Position numbers and translations under genes: made by a program. This document shows positions 45,500 through 54,516 of a stretch of 64,000 nt of DNA, piece by piece (the first letter of the stretch is position 1; each line of letters starts with the position of its first letter). This stretch comes from Micromonospora terminaliae (GTDB taxonomy: Bacteria; Actinomycetota; Actinomycetes; Mycobacteriales; Micromonosporaceae). The notes beneath the pieces were generated by a model, which saw nothing but the letters and a program-made list of their open reading frames with translations, made no database searches and was not told the DNA's origin. The DNA is taken from the NCBI RefSeq assembly GCF_009671205.1, contig NZ_CP045309.1, positions 3,844,001 through 3,908,000 of the forward strand. The letters run 5' to 3'.

Positions 45500-45766
45500 G
45501 GCCCACGGGAGCCGGCGCGGTCGTTCCGCTCGGCGAGCTCGGCGAACGGCAGGGGGCCGGTGCCGGCCGGCGTCGAGCAGGTCGGCCACTTCGTCGAGGG
45601 TGAACCCGAGGCGCTGCGCGGTCTTGATGACCCGCAGCAGGGTCACCGTGTCCGACGGGTAGAGCCGGTGCCCGCCCGGCGAGCGGCGCGGGGAGGCGAG
45701 CAGTCCCCGGCGCTCGTAGTAGCGGAGGGTCTGCACGTTGACCCCCGGTGCTACGCCTCGCGCCAC
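45500..45766 (-). pseudogene. MerR-family regulator remnant
   Basis: The segment [59 protein letters not shown] (key residues R-Y-Y-E, G-H-R-x-Y, L-G-F-x-L-x-E-V) is a good MerR DNA-binding domain. The first helix with its start codon is replaced by the 3' end of the neighbouring kinase-like gene, and the effector-binding C-terminus is replaced by an Arg-rich stretch that runs in frame into ynfA. A GTG at 45766 could still start it, overlapping the kinase-like gene by 16 nt. I judge it a decayed regulator; a frameshift in this assembly is the alternative. Confidence 0.6.
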
Positions 45767-46485
45767 GCTCGCACGAGGGCCGCCACCGTGTCGTACCGCC
45801 GGGCCGGGTTCTCCCGGGTCGCACGGTCGACCACGGCCCGGTGAGCGGCCGCGCCGCGCCAGGAGTGCGGAGAGTCGAGCAGGTGGTGCACCGTGCGGCC
45901 CAGGACGTGAACGCTGGTTCGTTCGTCGATGACCGAGCCGCGGATCGATTCCTCCGGCGCCATGTAGCGGCGGGACCCGGGGAGCCGGTCGGAGCCGAGG
46001 ACGAAGGGTCCCGGCCGGTACTCGTCGAGGTCGATCAGGCGCATGCGACGGGCGGCGAAGTCGTAGAGGAAGCAACCGTCGTACAGGTCGACGGTGACGT
46101 ATCCGGCGGCGGCCACCGCCAGATGTGCGTCGAGGATCGCATCGAGCGCGGCATGCACCTCGGCGACGGGCAGGCGCTGGAACCTCGCCAGCCCGGAGCG
46201 GTCGGAGCCGTGGGTCGTCGCGTGGTTGAGCAGCGTCCCGTCGCACCAGGGATACACGAGCGCCGGCCCGTCCGTGCCGTCGAAGGCGAGTTCGGGACCG
46301 ACGATCGTCTCGTGGCGTACGGCGGCGTGCAGTCCGCGCGCACGGGCCAGCGAAGCCTGGGCGCGGGGTGTCACCGCCTCCTTGACGAACCACCGGCGGC
46401 CCTCGGCCTCGACGCCGTAGGAGACGCAGCCGGAATCCTGATCGTCGAAGACAGCGAACGCGGCCTCGCGATCGATCCGGAGCAT
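45751..46485 (-). CDS. Atypical protein kinase-like/phosphotransferase-fold protein
   Basis: 244 aa of kinase fold. [10 protein letters not shown] holds the ATP-binding Lys. [14 protein letters not shown] replaces the usual HRD catalytic loop, [14 protein letters not shown] replaces DFG (Asp in IDLDEY), and [30 protein letters not shown] resembles the APE segment and helix F. Its substrate may be a protein or a small molecule. I chose the ATG at 46485, with TACGTT 6 nt upstream; the GTG at 46512 overlaps the stop of the monooxygenase gene and is the alternative. Confidence 0.75.
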   Translation of the reverse strand: MLRIDREAAFAVFDDQDSGCVSYGVEAEGRRWFVKEAVTPRAQASLARARGLHAAVRHETIVGPELAFDGTDGPALVYPWCDGTLLNHATTHGSDRSGLARFQRLPVAEVHAALDAILDAHLAVAAAGYVTVDLYDGCFLYDFAARRMRLIDLDEYRPGPFVLGSDRLPGSRRYMAPEESIRGSVIDERTSVHVLGRTVHHLLDSPHSWRGAAAHRAVVDRATRENPARRYDTVAALVRAWREA

Positions 46486-46508
46486 GGAGCGAACGTAACC
46501 GGTGCGCG

Positions 46509-47633
46509 TCACTCGGCGGGTGCCGGCTCGGTGGGCCGCGCCGTGAAGAAGCGGACGATGTCGTCCGCCGCGGTCGGCGACAGCATCATGGCCTGGACCC
46601 GCGCGGACATCTCGGCGATCCGGTGGGTCCGGGCGAACATCGCCTCCTCGTACGCCCGGATCGCCGAATCCGGGTCGGCGGGGTCGGCGGCGAGTGCGCC
46701 GGCGAGTTCGGCGGCGTCGAGCATGGCCTGGTTGGCCCCCTCGCCGACCGGCGGCATGAGGTGCGCGGCGTCACCGATGAGGGTGAGTCCCGGACGGTGC
46801 GCCCAGCGCGTACCGATGGGCATCGCTTCGATCCGGCGCGGCGTCGGCGCGCTGTCGCCGGCCTCGATGAGTGCGGTGAGGCGCGGGTCCCAGCCGTCGA
46901 ACAGGTCCAGCAGGTCCCGCTTGGTCCGGTACGTGTCGACGTCCCGATCCTCCGCCCGCACCGAGAACCCGACTCGTATGCTGCCGTCGCCGAGGCGTTG
47001 GGCAGCCAGGATCAGGTTCGCGCCGATGCACCACAGGTTTCCCGGGCCGACCAGCTCGGCGATGTCCGGGTGGCGCCGGTCGGCGTCGCTGATGCTCAGT
47101 TCCACCAGGGTGGCCACGTAGGACAGTCTCGCGTCGGTCAGCAGCGAACGGACGACGGAGCGTGCGCCGTCGGCGCCGACGAGAAGGTCGCACTCGGCGC
47201 GGTGGCCACCGTGGAACGTCAGCACGAAGCCCCCGTCGGGTCGCGGGGTCGCCGCGACGAGCCGGTGCCCCCACGCCACCGCGTCGCCCGGGAGGGAATC
47301 GAGCAGGAGATCGCGCAGTGCCCGGCGGTCGATCTCGGGGCGTCCGGAGAACGAGCCGGGATCCGGCGTGTGGTGCACGAGGGTGCGTCCGGCCGGGTCG
47401 AGGATGCGATGCTCCTCGCCCTCGGGCCGCGCCTGCGACCGGAACCGGCCGGCGAGACCCGCCTCGGCCAGGGCGCGTTGCCCGGACTCCGGGTGCAGGT
47501 CGAGCGATCCGCCCTGCGACCGCGCGGATCGGTTCGCCTCGCGCTCGTAGACCACCGCGTCGATGCCGTGCCGGTGCAGGATTCTGGCCAACGTCAGGCC
47601 ACCGAGGCCGCCGCCGGCGATCGCGAGTCGCAT
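46509..47633 (-). CDS. TetX-like FAD-dependent monooxygenase
   Basis: 374 aa class A flavoprotein hydroxylase. [23 protein letters not shown] is the dinucleotide-binding motif, [15 protein letters not shown] the DG motif, and [25 protein letters not shown] the GD/ribityl motif. The overall pattern is close to TetX-type tetracycline-inactivating enzymes, but many relatives act on other aromatic compounds, so antibiotic inactivation is only a possibility. AAGGGAG lies 6 nt before the ATG. It is divergent from a TetR-type regulator, with a shared palindromic operator between them. Confidence 0.85.
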   Translation of the reverse strand: MRLAIAGGGLGGLTLARILHRHGIDAVVYEREANRSARSQGGSLDLHPESGQRALAEAGLAGRFRSQARPEGEEHRILDPAGRTLVHHTPDPGSFSGRPEIDRRALRDLLLDSLPGDAVAWGHRLVAATPRPDGGFVLTFHGGHRAECDLLVGADGARSVVRSLLTDARLSYVATLVELSISDADRRHPDIAELVGPGNLWCIGANLILAAQRLGDGSIRVGFSVRAEDRDVDTYRTKRDLLDLFDGWDPRLTALIEAGDSAPTPRRIEAMPIGTRWAHRPGLTLIGDAAHLMPPVGEGANQAMLDAAELAGALAADPADPDSAIRAYEEAMFARTHRIAEMSARVQAMMLSPTAADDIVRFFTARPTEPAPAE

Positions 47634-47646
47634 CTTCCGCTCCCTT

Positions 47647-47681
47647 ACCGTACGCTGTATCGCGTGGATACGTCGTACGGT
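47647..47681. promoter_or_regulatory. 35-bp TetR operator overlapping the tetR start codon
   Basis: ACCGTACG-ct-GTATC-gcgtg-GATAC-gt-CGTACGGT, a nested inverted repeat with 13 matching bases per arm centred on 47664, exactly at the GTG start of the regulator. It covers the -10 box of the leaderless regulator transcript and lies just upstream of the monooxygenase Shine-Dalgarno sequence, so one dimer could silence both. Confidence 0.7.
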
Positions 47682-48389
47682 AGCGAAGGGTTGCCCGTTT
47701 GGGAACGGCCGGAGCCTCAGCCGCGGGCGGCGCCGGTGCCGCTGAGCCGCGCCAAGATCGCCGCTGCGGCGATCCGCCTGGCCGACGCGCACGGCCTCGA
47801 CGGCCTGTCAGTTCGCAAGATCGCCAAGGAACTCGGCGTCGGTCCCATGCGGCTCTACGACTACGTGACCAACAGGTCCGAACTGCTCGATCTGATGGTC
47901 GACGCCGTCTACGCCGAGATCGCCGAGGCCGGCCAGCACTCCGGATGGCGCGCCACGCTACTGGCCGTCGTGCACCGGACCCGGGACGCCGCCCTGGCGC
48001 ACGAGTGGTTCGCCGACCTGCTCGGCGCAAGACCGCACCTGGGACCCCACGCGCTCGCCGTGGGCGAGACGACCGCGGCGGCGCTCAGCCAGGCCCCCGG
48101 CGTACGCACCATCGAGGAACTCCAGCGAGCCCTGGGCGCCCTCAACGCCTTCCTCGTCGGCGCGCTCCGCAGGGAGGTCACCGAGCGGCGCACCGCCCGT
48201 TCCACCGGCACCGACGAGGCCGCCTGGCAGGCCAGCCTCGGCCCCTACCTCACCCGAATGCTCGAAACGGGGCGCTATCCCACGGTCGCGCGGCTCGTCG
48301 TCGACGGCGCCCACCTCGACGCCGAGGAAACCTTTCACCGCAACCTGACCACCATCCTGGACGGCATCACCGGCCATCCCCACCGATGA
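47664..48389 (+). CDS. TetR-family repressor (TetR_C_1 type)
   Basis: 241 aa. The HTH reads IAAAAIRLADAHGLDGLSVRKIAKELGVGPMRLYDYV, typical of the TetR(B)-like class, and the C-terminal ligand domain has TRDAALAHEWFADLLGARPHLGPHALA. It is the probable repressor of the divergent TetX-like monooxygenase gene. TACGCT (47651-47656) is 7 nt before the GTG, consistent with a leaderless mRNA whose start lies within its own operator. A TTG at 47691 is a less likely start. Confidence 0.88.
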   Translation: MDTSYGSEGLPVWERPEPQPRAAPVPLSRAKIAAAAIRLADAHGLDGLSVRKIAKELGVGPMRLYDYVTNRSELLDLMVDAVYAEIAEAGQHSGWRATLLAVVHRTRDAALAHEWFADLLGARPHLGPHALAVGETTAAALSQAPGVRTIEELQRALGALNAFLVGALRREVTERRTARSTGTDEAAWQASLGPYLTRMLETGRYPTVARLVVDGAHLDAEETFHRNLTTILDGITGHPHR

Positions 48390-48424
48390 CCTGACTCCAT
48401 TGCCGGAGCCTTAGGGTGCGGGAC

Positions 48425-48655
48425 ATGCCTGAGGAGGAGGAAGTCGTTCTTCGCCTTGACCGGCCGACAGCCGCGTCGCTCGCGGACCTCATCTACAACG
48501 TCGGCGAGCACCAGGCCGCCGGCATGCCCATCGCCGAACTGTCGACAGACGACAGCGCACGGCTCGGGCGGGTGCTCCGGGACCTCTGGCGAGCCCTGGG
48601 CGTCCCGCTTCCGTACGGCGGCGGTCCCGACGAGGAACCTCGTCGCCGGATCTGA
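48425..48655 (+). CDS. Small conserved acidic hypothetical protein
   Basis: 76 aa: MPEEEEVVLRLDRPTAASLADLIYNVGEHQAAG, then IAELSTDDSARLGRVLRDLWRALGVPLPYGG. Two amphipathic helices, no metal or catalytic motif, cytoplasmic. TAGGGT (48412-48417) is 7 nt before the ATG, which supports this start over the GTG at 48416. Function unknown. Confidence 0.65.
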   Translation: MPEEEEVVLRLDRPTAASLADLIYNVGEHQAAGMPIAELSTDDSARLGRVLRDLWRALGVPLPYGGGPDEEPRRRI

Positions 48656-48684
48656 TGCCGTTCAATGGGTTCGTCCTCGCCCAA

Positions 48685-48784
48685 GGCGTGGTGGCTCCGG
48701 ATGACCACGCCCCGCAACTCGGAGAGGGTGGCAGCCCGTTCAAGCCGGGCCGAGTCCGGGGGGCTCCGCGGCTGCGGGGCCCCC
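48685..48784 (+). ncRNA. Candidate structured RNA: three consecutive hairpins
   Basis: Downstream of the small gene lie three hairpins in 100 bp: GGCGTGGT...ACCACGCC (48685-48711); ACTCG(48717-48721)...GCCCG-TTCAAGC-CGGGC (48734-48750)-CGAGT(48751-48755); and a strong stem 48758-48784 (GGGGGGCTCCGC with GCGGGGCCCCC, one mismatch) that could act as terminator. The middle loop looks like a tRNA T-arm, but no complete tRNA can be folded. This may be a small RNA or only an elaborate 3' end of the upstream transcript. Confidence 0.35.
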
Positions 48785-49079
48785 AAGCCATTTCGCCTTC
48801 GGCCCGGCGGCCCTCAGCGGTCGATCCCTACTGCGGGCATCAACCGTCACGGCCTTGCATGAACGCGTTCGCGCGCCGGCGCCGTGGACGCCCTACGCGG
48901 AGACCACGCGCATGAGCGAGGGATCGAGCGGCCGGCGAACTCGCTGGTCGCCGCGACCCCTCGGGCGTTTGCCGATCAACGCTGACAGGCCACACCTTTG
49001 CCCCTCGACGAGCCTGGACGCTGGTTAGGCCCGATCCGGGGTCGGCGCGGGGTGGTCCGTCTGTTGTAGCTTCCGCCCC
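48785..49079. other. Intergenic region without a supported gene
   Basis: No convincing coding sequence: the open frames have mixed third-position composition and no start signals. The only clear element is TAGCTT (49067-49072) with a 7-nt spacer before the ATG of the next gene, its presumed -10 box. Confidence 0.5.
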
Positions 49080-49610
49080 ATGAAGTGGACCCGCCGGATC
49101 GCCCTGGCCGGGATCGTCTGGTGCGCAGGGCTGTTAGCGGCCTCGATGGTGCCGGAAGGACTTCCGCTGCCCACGCCCGTCATCCTGGCGTCGGCACTGC
49201 TACTGGCTCTGCCGGCCTTCGTCGTCACCGTCTTCGCCGTCCGGAGGCTCATGATCCGGGAGAACGGCAACGGCAGGGCGGCGGGTGGTGGCCAGGCGAT
49301 GTGGCGTCTGTTGCGCGAGACGATGCCAGGCTGGCTGCTCATCTCAAGCTGGCTGCTGTTCGCCGGGTTCTGGCTGGTCGCGGTTCTCTCCCTCGGTGGC
49401 ACACCGGGTGTGCCGGAGCAGCGTGCCGGAGCGTACGTCGCCAACAACCACGGGCAGGTGACGGTCATCAGCAAGGCCCAGTATCTGACCTTGAAGGCGC
49501 AGGATCAGCGGAGCGCCGTCTCGGTGGCGGGGTGCTTCTGCGTGTTCGCCGCGGTCATCTCGACGGCCCTGCTTCGCCGGGAGGAGCGGCGCGAGGCGGC
49601 CCGTCCGTAG
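49080..49610 (+). CDS. Membrane protein of unknown function (four hydrophobic segments)
   Basis: 176 aa. Helices lie at about 7-24, 32-53, 82-105 and 148-166; a short extracytoplasmic part contains VANNHGQVTVISKAQYLTLKAQDQRSA. The C-terminus is charged (RREERREAARP). A leaderless-type TAGCTT box precedes the ATG. Relatives are scattered hypothetical proteins of actinobacteria; no function assigned. Confidence 0.6.
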   Translation: MKWTRRIALAGIVWCAGLLAASMVPEGLPLPTPVILASALLLALPAFVVTVFAVRRLMIRENGNGRAAGGGQAMWRLLRETMPGWLLISSWLLFAGFWLVAVLSLGGTPGVPEQRAGAYVANNHGQVTVISKAQYLTLKAQDQRSAVSVAGCFCVFAAVISTALLRREERREAARP

Positions 49611-49645
49611 GTCGCCGCGAGCAATCGACATCCGGACCTGGAGAC

Positions 49646-49754
49646 ATGCCGAGCCTTGTTCGCGGCTCCCTTGATGCCACGTCCCTGGAGACTCCGCGGC
49701 TGCTGTTGCGCCGCTGGCGGAGCGATGACCTGGACGGGTTCGCGGCGATCAACG
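49646..49754 (+). pseudogene. Truncated GNAT acetyltransferase (N-terminal fragment)
   Basis: The start MPSLVRGSLDATSLETPRL continues to LLLRRWRSDDLDGFAAINA, which is the beginning of a RimJ/RimL-type GNAT. The similarity stops abruptly at about 49754, and the frame then runs on into unrelated sequence. It is a deletion remnant joined to another gene fragment. Confidence 0.6.
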
Positions 49755-49755
49755 C

Positions 49756-49989
49756 GCAGACGACTACCACCTGGTCGTGTTCTACCACCGGCCCGAACCA
49801 CCGATTGCCGGCTTGCCCGCCGTTGGCGAGTTCGGGTCAGGAGAGACTGCCAGCGGTCACCTGCGTGATCTGACCGCCGCCGAAGCGCTCGCCATCGACC
49901 TTGCCGGCAGCTATGAGCAGGTGTACCTGCACGAGCACCTTGAGCGGACGCTCGCCGAAAATCCTCGTTCCGCACAGCGGCTAGCCCAG
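49756..49989 (+). pseudogene. C-terminal fragment of an unidentified gene
   Basis: In a frame different from the GNAT fragment, residues DDYHLVVFYHRPEPPIAGLP, then GEFGSGETASGHLRDLTAAEALAIDLAG and SYEQVYLHEHLERTLAENP look like real protein with helices, but there is no start signal. I do not recognise the family. The sequence from about 49990 to 50187 holds no clear gene. Confidence 0.45.
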
Positions 49990-50187
49990 GGGAGGCGACA
50001 GCAACGATCCGGGACGAGGCCAACCGCCGGCGGTAGGGCGCGGACAGTCGCCCGAGGTCACAGATGGGGATGGACCCTGCCGGACGGCGCGCCCAGAACT
50101 TACAAGCGAGGGGTCGGCGCACTCGTCGTGAGGAGACCTTCCAGCCGTCGCTTCCCGGACGGAGTGTGAAGAGGCCGGGGTGGTGGC

Positions 50188-51012
50188 TCAGCCGGGAGGG
50201 CCTGCCAGGATGCGGTGCCGCGCGTCGTCGACTCCACCGCGCCACCAGCCCATGGCTTCGATCCACCAGGTCAGTCCGGCGGCGACGTACGGCGCGATGA
50301 CCTCGGGGGCGTTGTCCGGCGACGTCCAACCCTCAAGCCCGACCTCGAACCCATCCAGCGATCCCCGCTCTGAAGCGACGAACTGTACGGCGTCGGCGAA
50401 GTCCTCGACCGGCACGGGAACAGTCCTGCCCGCGTCGGCAAACGTCGCTACCACCCCGTCCCAACGGGCAGCGCGGCGGAAACCGGGTCGGTTGGGCCAC
50501 CGGCCGGCGCACCAGACGGGTATGCGCGGTTGTTGTACTGGTGTCGGCAGCATGCGTACCCGCTCGCCGGATGGCATGGGCACGTCTTGCCCTGACCACA
50601 GGTCCGTGAGCTGAGTCAAGGACTCGTCGAGCCGTCTGCCGCGGCCTCGCAGGTCGGGATTTTCGCCGAAGGCGGCGTACTCGATGTCCATCGAGCCGAT
50701 GCCCGCGCCGAAGACGAGCCGGCCGCCGGAGAGGGTGTCCAGGGTGACGGTCTCCCGAGCCACGGTCTGCACCCGACGTCTGGGTAGAGCGGTCATCAGC
50801 ACGCCGAGCCGGATACGCGACGTCCGGGCCGCGATCGCGGAGGCGACGACGACCGAGTTCATCAGGGGCCAGTCCGCTTGGTGGTACAGCACGTGATCCC
50901 ACAGAAAGACGCCGTCCCAGCCCTGCTCCTCAGCTGCGACGGCCAGATCGACGAGTATCCGGGCGTCCGCGAAAGGTCCGACATTCGGCAGACCCACAGC
51001 GTAGCGAGGCAC
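50188..51012 (-). CDS. LLM-class flavin-dependent (F420/FMN) oxidoreductase
   Basis: 274 aa luciferase-like TIM barrel: YAVGLPNVGPFADARILVDLAVAAEEQGWDGVFLWDHV, RIRLGVLMTALPRRRVQTVARETVTLDTLSGGRLVFGAGIG (SGGR/GxG cofactor loop), PVWCAGRWPNRPGFRRAARWDG. In actinobacteria many such proteins use F420 and an F420 reductase gene is in this window, but the cofactor cannot be settled here. TAGGAT (51025-51020, complement) lies 7 nt before the GTG start. Confidence 0.88.
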   Translation of the reverse strand: MPRYAVGLPNVGPFADARILVDLAVAAEEQGWDGVFLWDHVLYHQADWPLMNSVVVASAIAARTSRIRLGVLMTALPRRRVQTVARETVTLDTLSGGRLVFGAGIGSMDIEYAAFGENPDLRGRGRRLDESLTQLTDLWSGQDVPMPSGERVRMLPTPVQQPRIPVWCAGRWPNRPGFRRAARWDGVVATFADAGRTVPVPVEDFADAVQFVASERGSLDGFEVGLEGWTSPDNAPEVIAPYVAAGLTWWIEAMGWWRGGVDDARHRILAGPPG

Positions 51013-51115
51013 CTCGCTAATCCTAGTTAGCTATCGATCTCACCGACAGCCCGGCATGACTCCACAGCGCCGACCAATGACGACCGACGACAGCCAGCAA
51101 CACCCGCAGAAACAG

Positions 51116-51149
51116 CAGGCCAGCCACCGAGTGAGGGTGGGCTGGCCTG
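51116..51149 (-). terminator. Terminator of the RNase P RNA gene
   Basis: CAGGCCAGCCACC (51116-51128) pairs with GGTGGGCTGGCCTG (51136-51149, one bulged G), just beyond the 3' end of rnpB. On the minus strand it is followed by CTGTTTCTG, a weak U-rich tail. Confidence 0.65.
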
Positions 51150-51153
51150 GTGG

Positions 51154-51578
<425 letters not shown>

Positions 51579-51698
51579 GCCCTCATCCTAACGACGGGAC
51601 CGGTCCGCACATTTCCCAGCCCGGGCGCTCCGCTGATCGTGAGCGGCCCCGGCCGCCGGTCCAAGCGGCGGCCGGAGCCGGCAGCGGGCCCGGGGCCG

Positions 51699-53108
51699 CT
51701 ACCAGGCGGACCTGACCTGCTCGTTGAAGATGCGCTCCCCCGTCGGCTCGTGCAGCTCCTGCGAGGCGAGCAGCTTGCCGCCCGCGCCCAGCACGCGCAG
51801 GGTCACGTCCGCCCCCATCGGCACGGACAGGACCGCGAAGCCGTACTGCACCCGCGCGGCCGAACGGGCGCCAGTGCCGATGGCCTCCACCTCGACAGCC
51901 TCATCGTCCGCCGGGGCCACCAGCAACTGGTCGGTGAGGACGGCGTGCCCACCGGACCGGCCCGGCACGCGTACCGCGGTCAGCTCCGGAGAGCTGGTGA
52001 CGGCGGTGGCCACCAGCGCCCAGTCGACCCGGCTCGCTGCCGACGTCCCGGTGTCGTCGGGGCGGGCGTCGTCCGACGCGGCCATGGCGAGCAGCGCCTT
52101 GGGGCCGGCGCCCACCTGGAGCACGACCGGGCCGACACCGGAGGCCGGGCCGGCGATGGAGGCTGGGAGCCCCTCGCCGGGAATCCGGCCGGACCAGCGG
52201 CGCACCGGGGCGGGGTCCGCCGGTAGTCCGGTGCCCTCGGCGAGCACCTGGTACGAGGCCACCGCCGCCTGCTCCGCCGCCCTGAGCTCGTCGTCGGGCG
52301 CCGGACCGGACGGTTTGCCGGTGAGTTCGCCGGTCCGGAGGCCGACCGGGCCCTGTTCCTGGATTGCGCCGTCGCAGTCGACCCGCCACCAGCCGCGGAT
52401 GCGCTGCTCGGTGAGGAGCAGATAGCCCGGCGTGGGGGCGGGCTGCCAGGTCCGCCGTACGTCGCCGTCGGTGGTCACGGCCGCCGCCGGGGCGGTGGAG
52501 AGGACGCAGCCCGCCGGAGCGAGGCCGAGCAGCCAGGTGGATCCTTCGATGCTGTCGCCGAGCACGGTGAACGGCGCGGCCGGCAGGTTGCTGACGCCGG
52601 CGGCCCGGACCAGCTCCCGGGGTGGGGCCTTGACCGGGCCGGTCTTCGACACCAGGGCCGCGGCGGTGTCGGAGTGGTAGGCGACGACGACCGTGCGTAC
52701 CCCGGCCGTGTCGTCGGCGAAGAGCACCTTGACGGTCGGCAGGGCGTCGCTCATGCCAGCCTCGTCGCGGTCCTGGTCGAACACCCGGGTGATTTCGTCG
52801 ACCAGCGACCGGTCGGCGGCGAGACTGCCCCGGGTGGGCGAGTCGAGGAGCCGCCACACCCAGTCGCTGGTGACCGGGTAACCGGAGCCTCCCTCCGGGT
52901 CCCTCAGCCAGGGGCGGAGGTCACCGACCCCAGGCACGGGCGCGACCAGCGTGGTGGCCAGCAACCCGGCGAGCAACGCGCCCCCGCCGGCCCACCGGGC
53001 TCGTCGGCGCCGCCGGGCGTGGCGCAGCAGCCGACCGTACGGGTCGTCGTCCGGGACCACCGAGGCGGCGATCCGCGCCAGTCCGTTCCGCAGTTCGTCC
53101 ACCGTCAT
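51699..53108 (-). CDS. Transmembrane protein paired with an ECF sigma factor (putative anti-sigma)
   Basis: 469 aa. A short cytoplasmic domain (about 1-40, with DDDPYGRLLRHARRRRRARW) and one membrane helix (about 41-60) are followed by a large extracytoplasmic domain of about 400 residues with two Cys (APAGCVL and RVDCDGA). The start ATG overlaps the sigma stop (ATGA), so the two are co-translated. The layout fits a receptor-like anti-sigma or sigma-regulating protein, but the cytoplasmic part is shorter than a classical zinc-type anti-sigma domain and has no HxxxCxxC. Confidence 0.75.
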   Translation of the reverse strand: MTVDELRNGLARIAASVVPDDDPYGRLLRHARRRRRARWAGGGALLAGLLATTLVAPVPGVGDLRPWLRDPEGGSGYPVTSDWVWRLLDSPTRGSLAADRSLVDEITRVFDQDRDEAGMSDALPTVKVLFADDTAGVRTVVVAYHSDTAAALVSKTGPVKAPPRELVRAAGVSNLPAAPFTVLGDSIEGSTWLLGLAPAGCVLSTAPAAAVTTDGDVRRTWQPAPTPGYLLLTEQRIRGWWRVDCDGAIQEQGPVGLRTGELTGKPSGPAPDDELRAAEQAAVASYQVLAEGTGLPADPAPVRRWSGRIPGEGLPASIAGPASGVGPVVLQVGAGPKALLAMAASDDARPDDTGTSAASRVDWALVATAVTSSPELTAVRVPGRSGGHAVLTDQLLVAPADDEAVEVEAIGTGARSAARVQYGFAVLSVPMGADVTLRVLGAGGKLLASQELHEPTGERIFNEQVRSAW

Positions 53109-53614
53109 GCCGGTTCTCCCTTCAACTCGCCGGCCAGGTCGGCCAGACCGACGCCCAGCACCTCGCGCAGCCGGGCCAGCCCACGTGCCGCCTGGCTCTT
53201 CACCGTCCCGACCGAGCAGCCCATCAGAAGTGCGACCTCGGCTTCTGGCAGGTCCTCCCAGTAGCGCAGCACCAGCACGGTGCGCATCCGGACCGGCAGC
53301 CGGTCCAGGGCGGCGAGCAGTTCGTCTCGAACGGCCACTCCGTCGGTGCTGTCGGGCCCGACCCGCTCCGGCACCGCCGACGTGAGCAGTTCCCGCAGCC
53401 CGAGCCGGCGCCAGCGGCTGGTCCGCTCGTTCACCATCGCCCGCCGCACGTACGCCATCGGCTCGTCGACCCGCCGCCAGTGCCGCATTGCCTTGAGCAG
53501 CGCGTCGTGCACCAGGTCCTGGGCGACGTCGCGGTTGCCGGTCAGCAGGTACGCGGTGCGCAGGAGGTCGGCGTAGCGAACCTGCACGAACTCGCGGAAC
53601 TCCGGGTCATCCAC
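53105..53614 (-). CDS. ECF RNA polymerase sigma factor, SigE family
   Basis: 169 aa. Region 2 reads FREFVQVRYADLLRTAYLLTGNRDVAQDLVHDALLKAMRHW, and region 4 reads LDRLPVRMRTVLVLRYWEDLPEAEVALLMGCSVGTVKSQAARGLARL. This is the actinomycete SigE-type family of ECF factors commonly linked to a large membrane partner. GTG start at 53614 with GGGGG upstream. It probably responds to an envelope signal read by the coupled membrane protein; the target promoter is unknown. Confidence 0.92.
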   Translation of the reverse strand: MDDPEFREFVQVRYADLLRTAYLLTGNRDVAQDLVHDALLKAMRHWRRVDEPMAYVRRAMVNERTSRWRRLGLRELLTSAVPERVGPDSTDGVAVRDELLAALDRLPVRMRTVLVLRYWEDLPEAEVALLMGCSVGTVKSQAARGLARLREVLGVGLADLAGELKGEPA

Positions 53615-53750
53615 CAGCCGACCCCCCTATGTGATCCCGCACCGCACGCTCCCTCCGTCGACCCCTTTGCCTCAACCGACGCGGCAGGGCCGCGAAAGGT
53701 TGAGAGCCGCGCCGGACGAGATGCGTGGCAGGTACTAGCCTCGGGAAACC

Positions 53751-54512
53751 ATGGACCTCTCCGACGTCGCGCTGCTGGTCGCCGCCGGTCTCGCCGCGGG
53801 CACGGTGAACGCGGTGGCCGGGGGCGGCTCCCTCATCACGTTCCCGGCCCTGATCGCGATCGGCCTGCCCCCGGTGCCCGCCAACGTCAGCAACTCGGTG
53901 TCGGTCTTCCCGGGCTACGTGGCCAGCGTGGCGGGCAGCCGGATGGACCTGCCCCGCGGGCGGGCACTCTGGCCCCTGCTGCCCACCGCCGTGGCCGGCA
54001 CGGTCGTCGGCTGCGTGCTGCTGCTGGCCACCCCGGCGCGCGCGTTCGAACTGGTGGTGCCGTTCCTGGTGCTGGGCGCGACCGCCGTGCTGGCCTTCCA
54101 GGATCCGCTGCGCCGGCTGGTCGGCCATCCGGCCGACCTCAGCCCGCGCCGCCGTACCGTCACGGTCCAGGCCATGGTCGCGCTCGGCACGGTGTACGGC
54201 GGTTACTTCGGCGCGGCGCTCGGGGTGATGCTGGTGGCCGGCCTGGCCCTCGTGCTGGACACCACGCTGGCCCGGGTGTCGGCCATCAAGAACCTGCTCT
54301 CGGCCATGGTGGGCCTGACCACGCTGGTGGTGTTCGCGCTGTTCGGCCCGGTCGACTGGGCCGCCGTGGCGGTGGTCGCACCGGCGACGCTGATCGGCGG
54401 GTACGTGGGCGCCCGGCTGGTCCGCCGGCTCCCGTCGGTGGTGCTGCGGACCCTCATCGTGGTCTTCGGCACGGTGATCGGCCTCTACCTGCTCTACCGC
54501 GCCCTGGGCTGA
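53751..54512 (+). CDS. TauE/SafE-family sulfite/anion exporter
   Basis: 253 aa, eight membrane helices in two repeats. The N-terminal signature AGLAAGTVNAVAGGGSLITFPALIAIGLPP is that of TauE/SafE (YfcA) permeases, and the second repeat has GTVYGGYFGAALGVMLVA. The family exports sulfite, sulfoacetate or other organic anions; the substrate here is unknown. TAGCCT lies 9 nt before the ATG. A very strong terminator follows. Confidence 0.88.
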   Translation: MDLSDVALLVAAGLAAGTVNAVAGGGSLITFPALIAIGLPPVPANVSNSVSVFPGYVASVAGSRMDLPRGRALWPLLPTAVAGTVVGCVLLLATPARAFELVVPFLVLGATAVLAFQDPLRRLVGHPADLSPRRRTVTVQAMVALGTVYGGYFGAALGVMLVAGLALVLDTTLARVSAIKNLLSAMVGLTTLVVFALFGPVDWAAVAVVAPATLIGGYVGARLVRRLPSVVLRTLIVVFGTVIGLYLLYRALG

Positions 54513-54516
54513 CCGA

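Noticed and set aside
45119..46393. Single 424-codon gene from the monooxygenase side through MerR to YnfA
   Set aside because: The first half is antisense/out-of-frame to the kinase-like gene; only the MerR and YnfA segments are real and YnfA has its own start signals.
48734..48750. Possible tRNA (T-arm GCCCG-TTCAAGC-CGGGC)
   Set aside because: No matching acceptor, D-arm or anticodon arm can be built around it; kept only as part of a candidate structured RNA.
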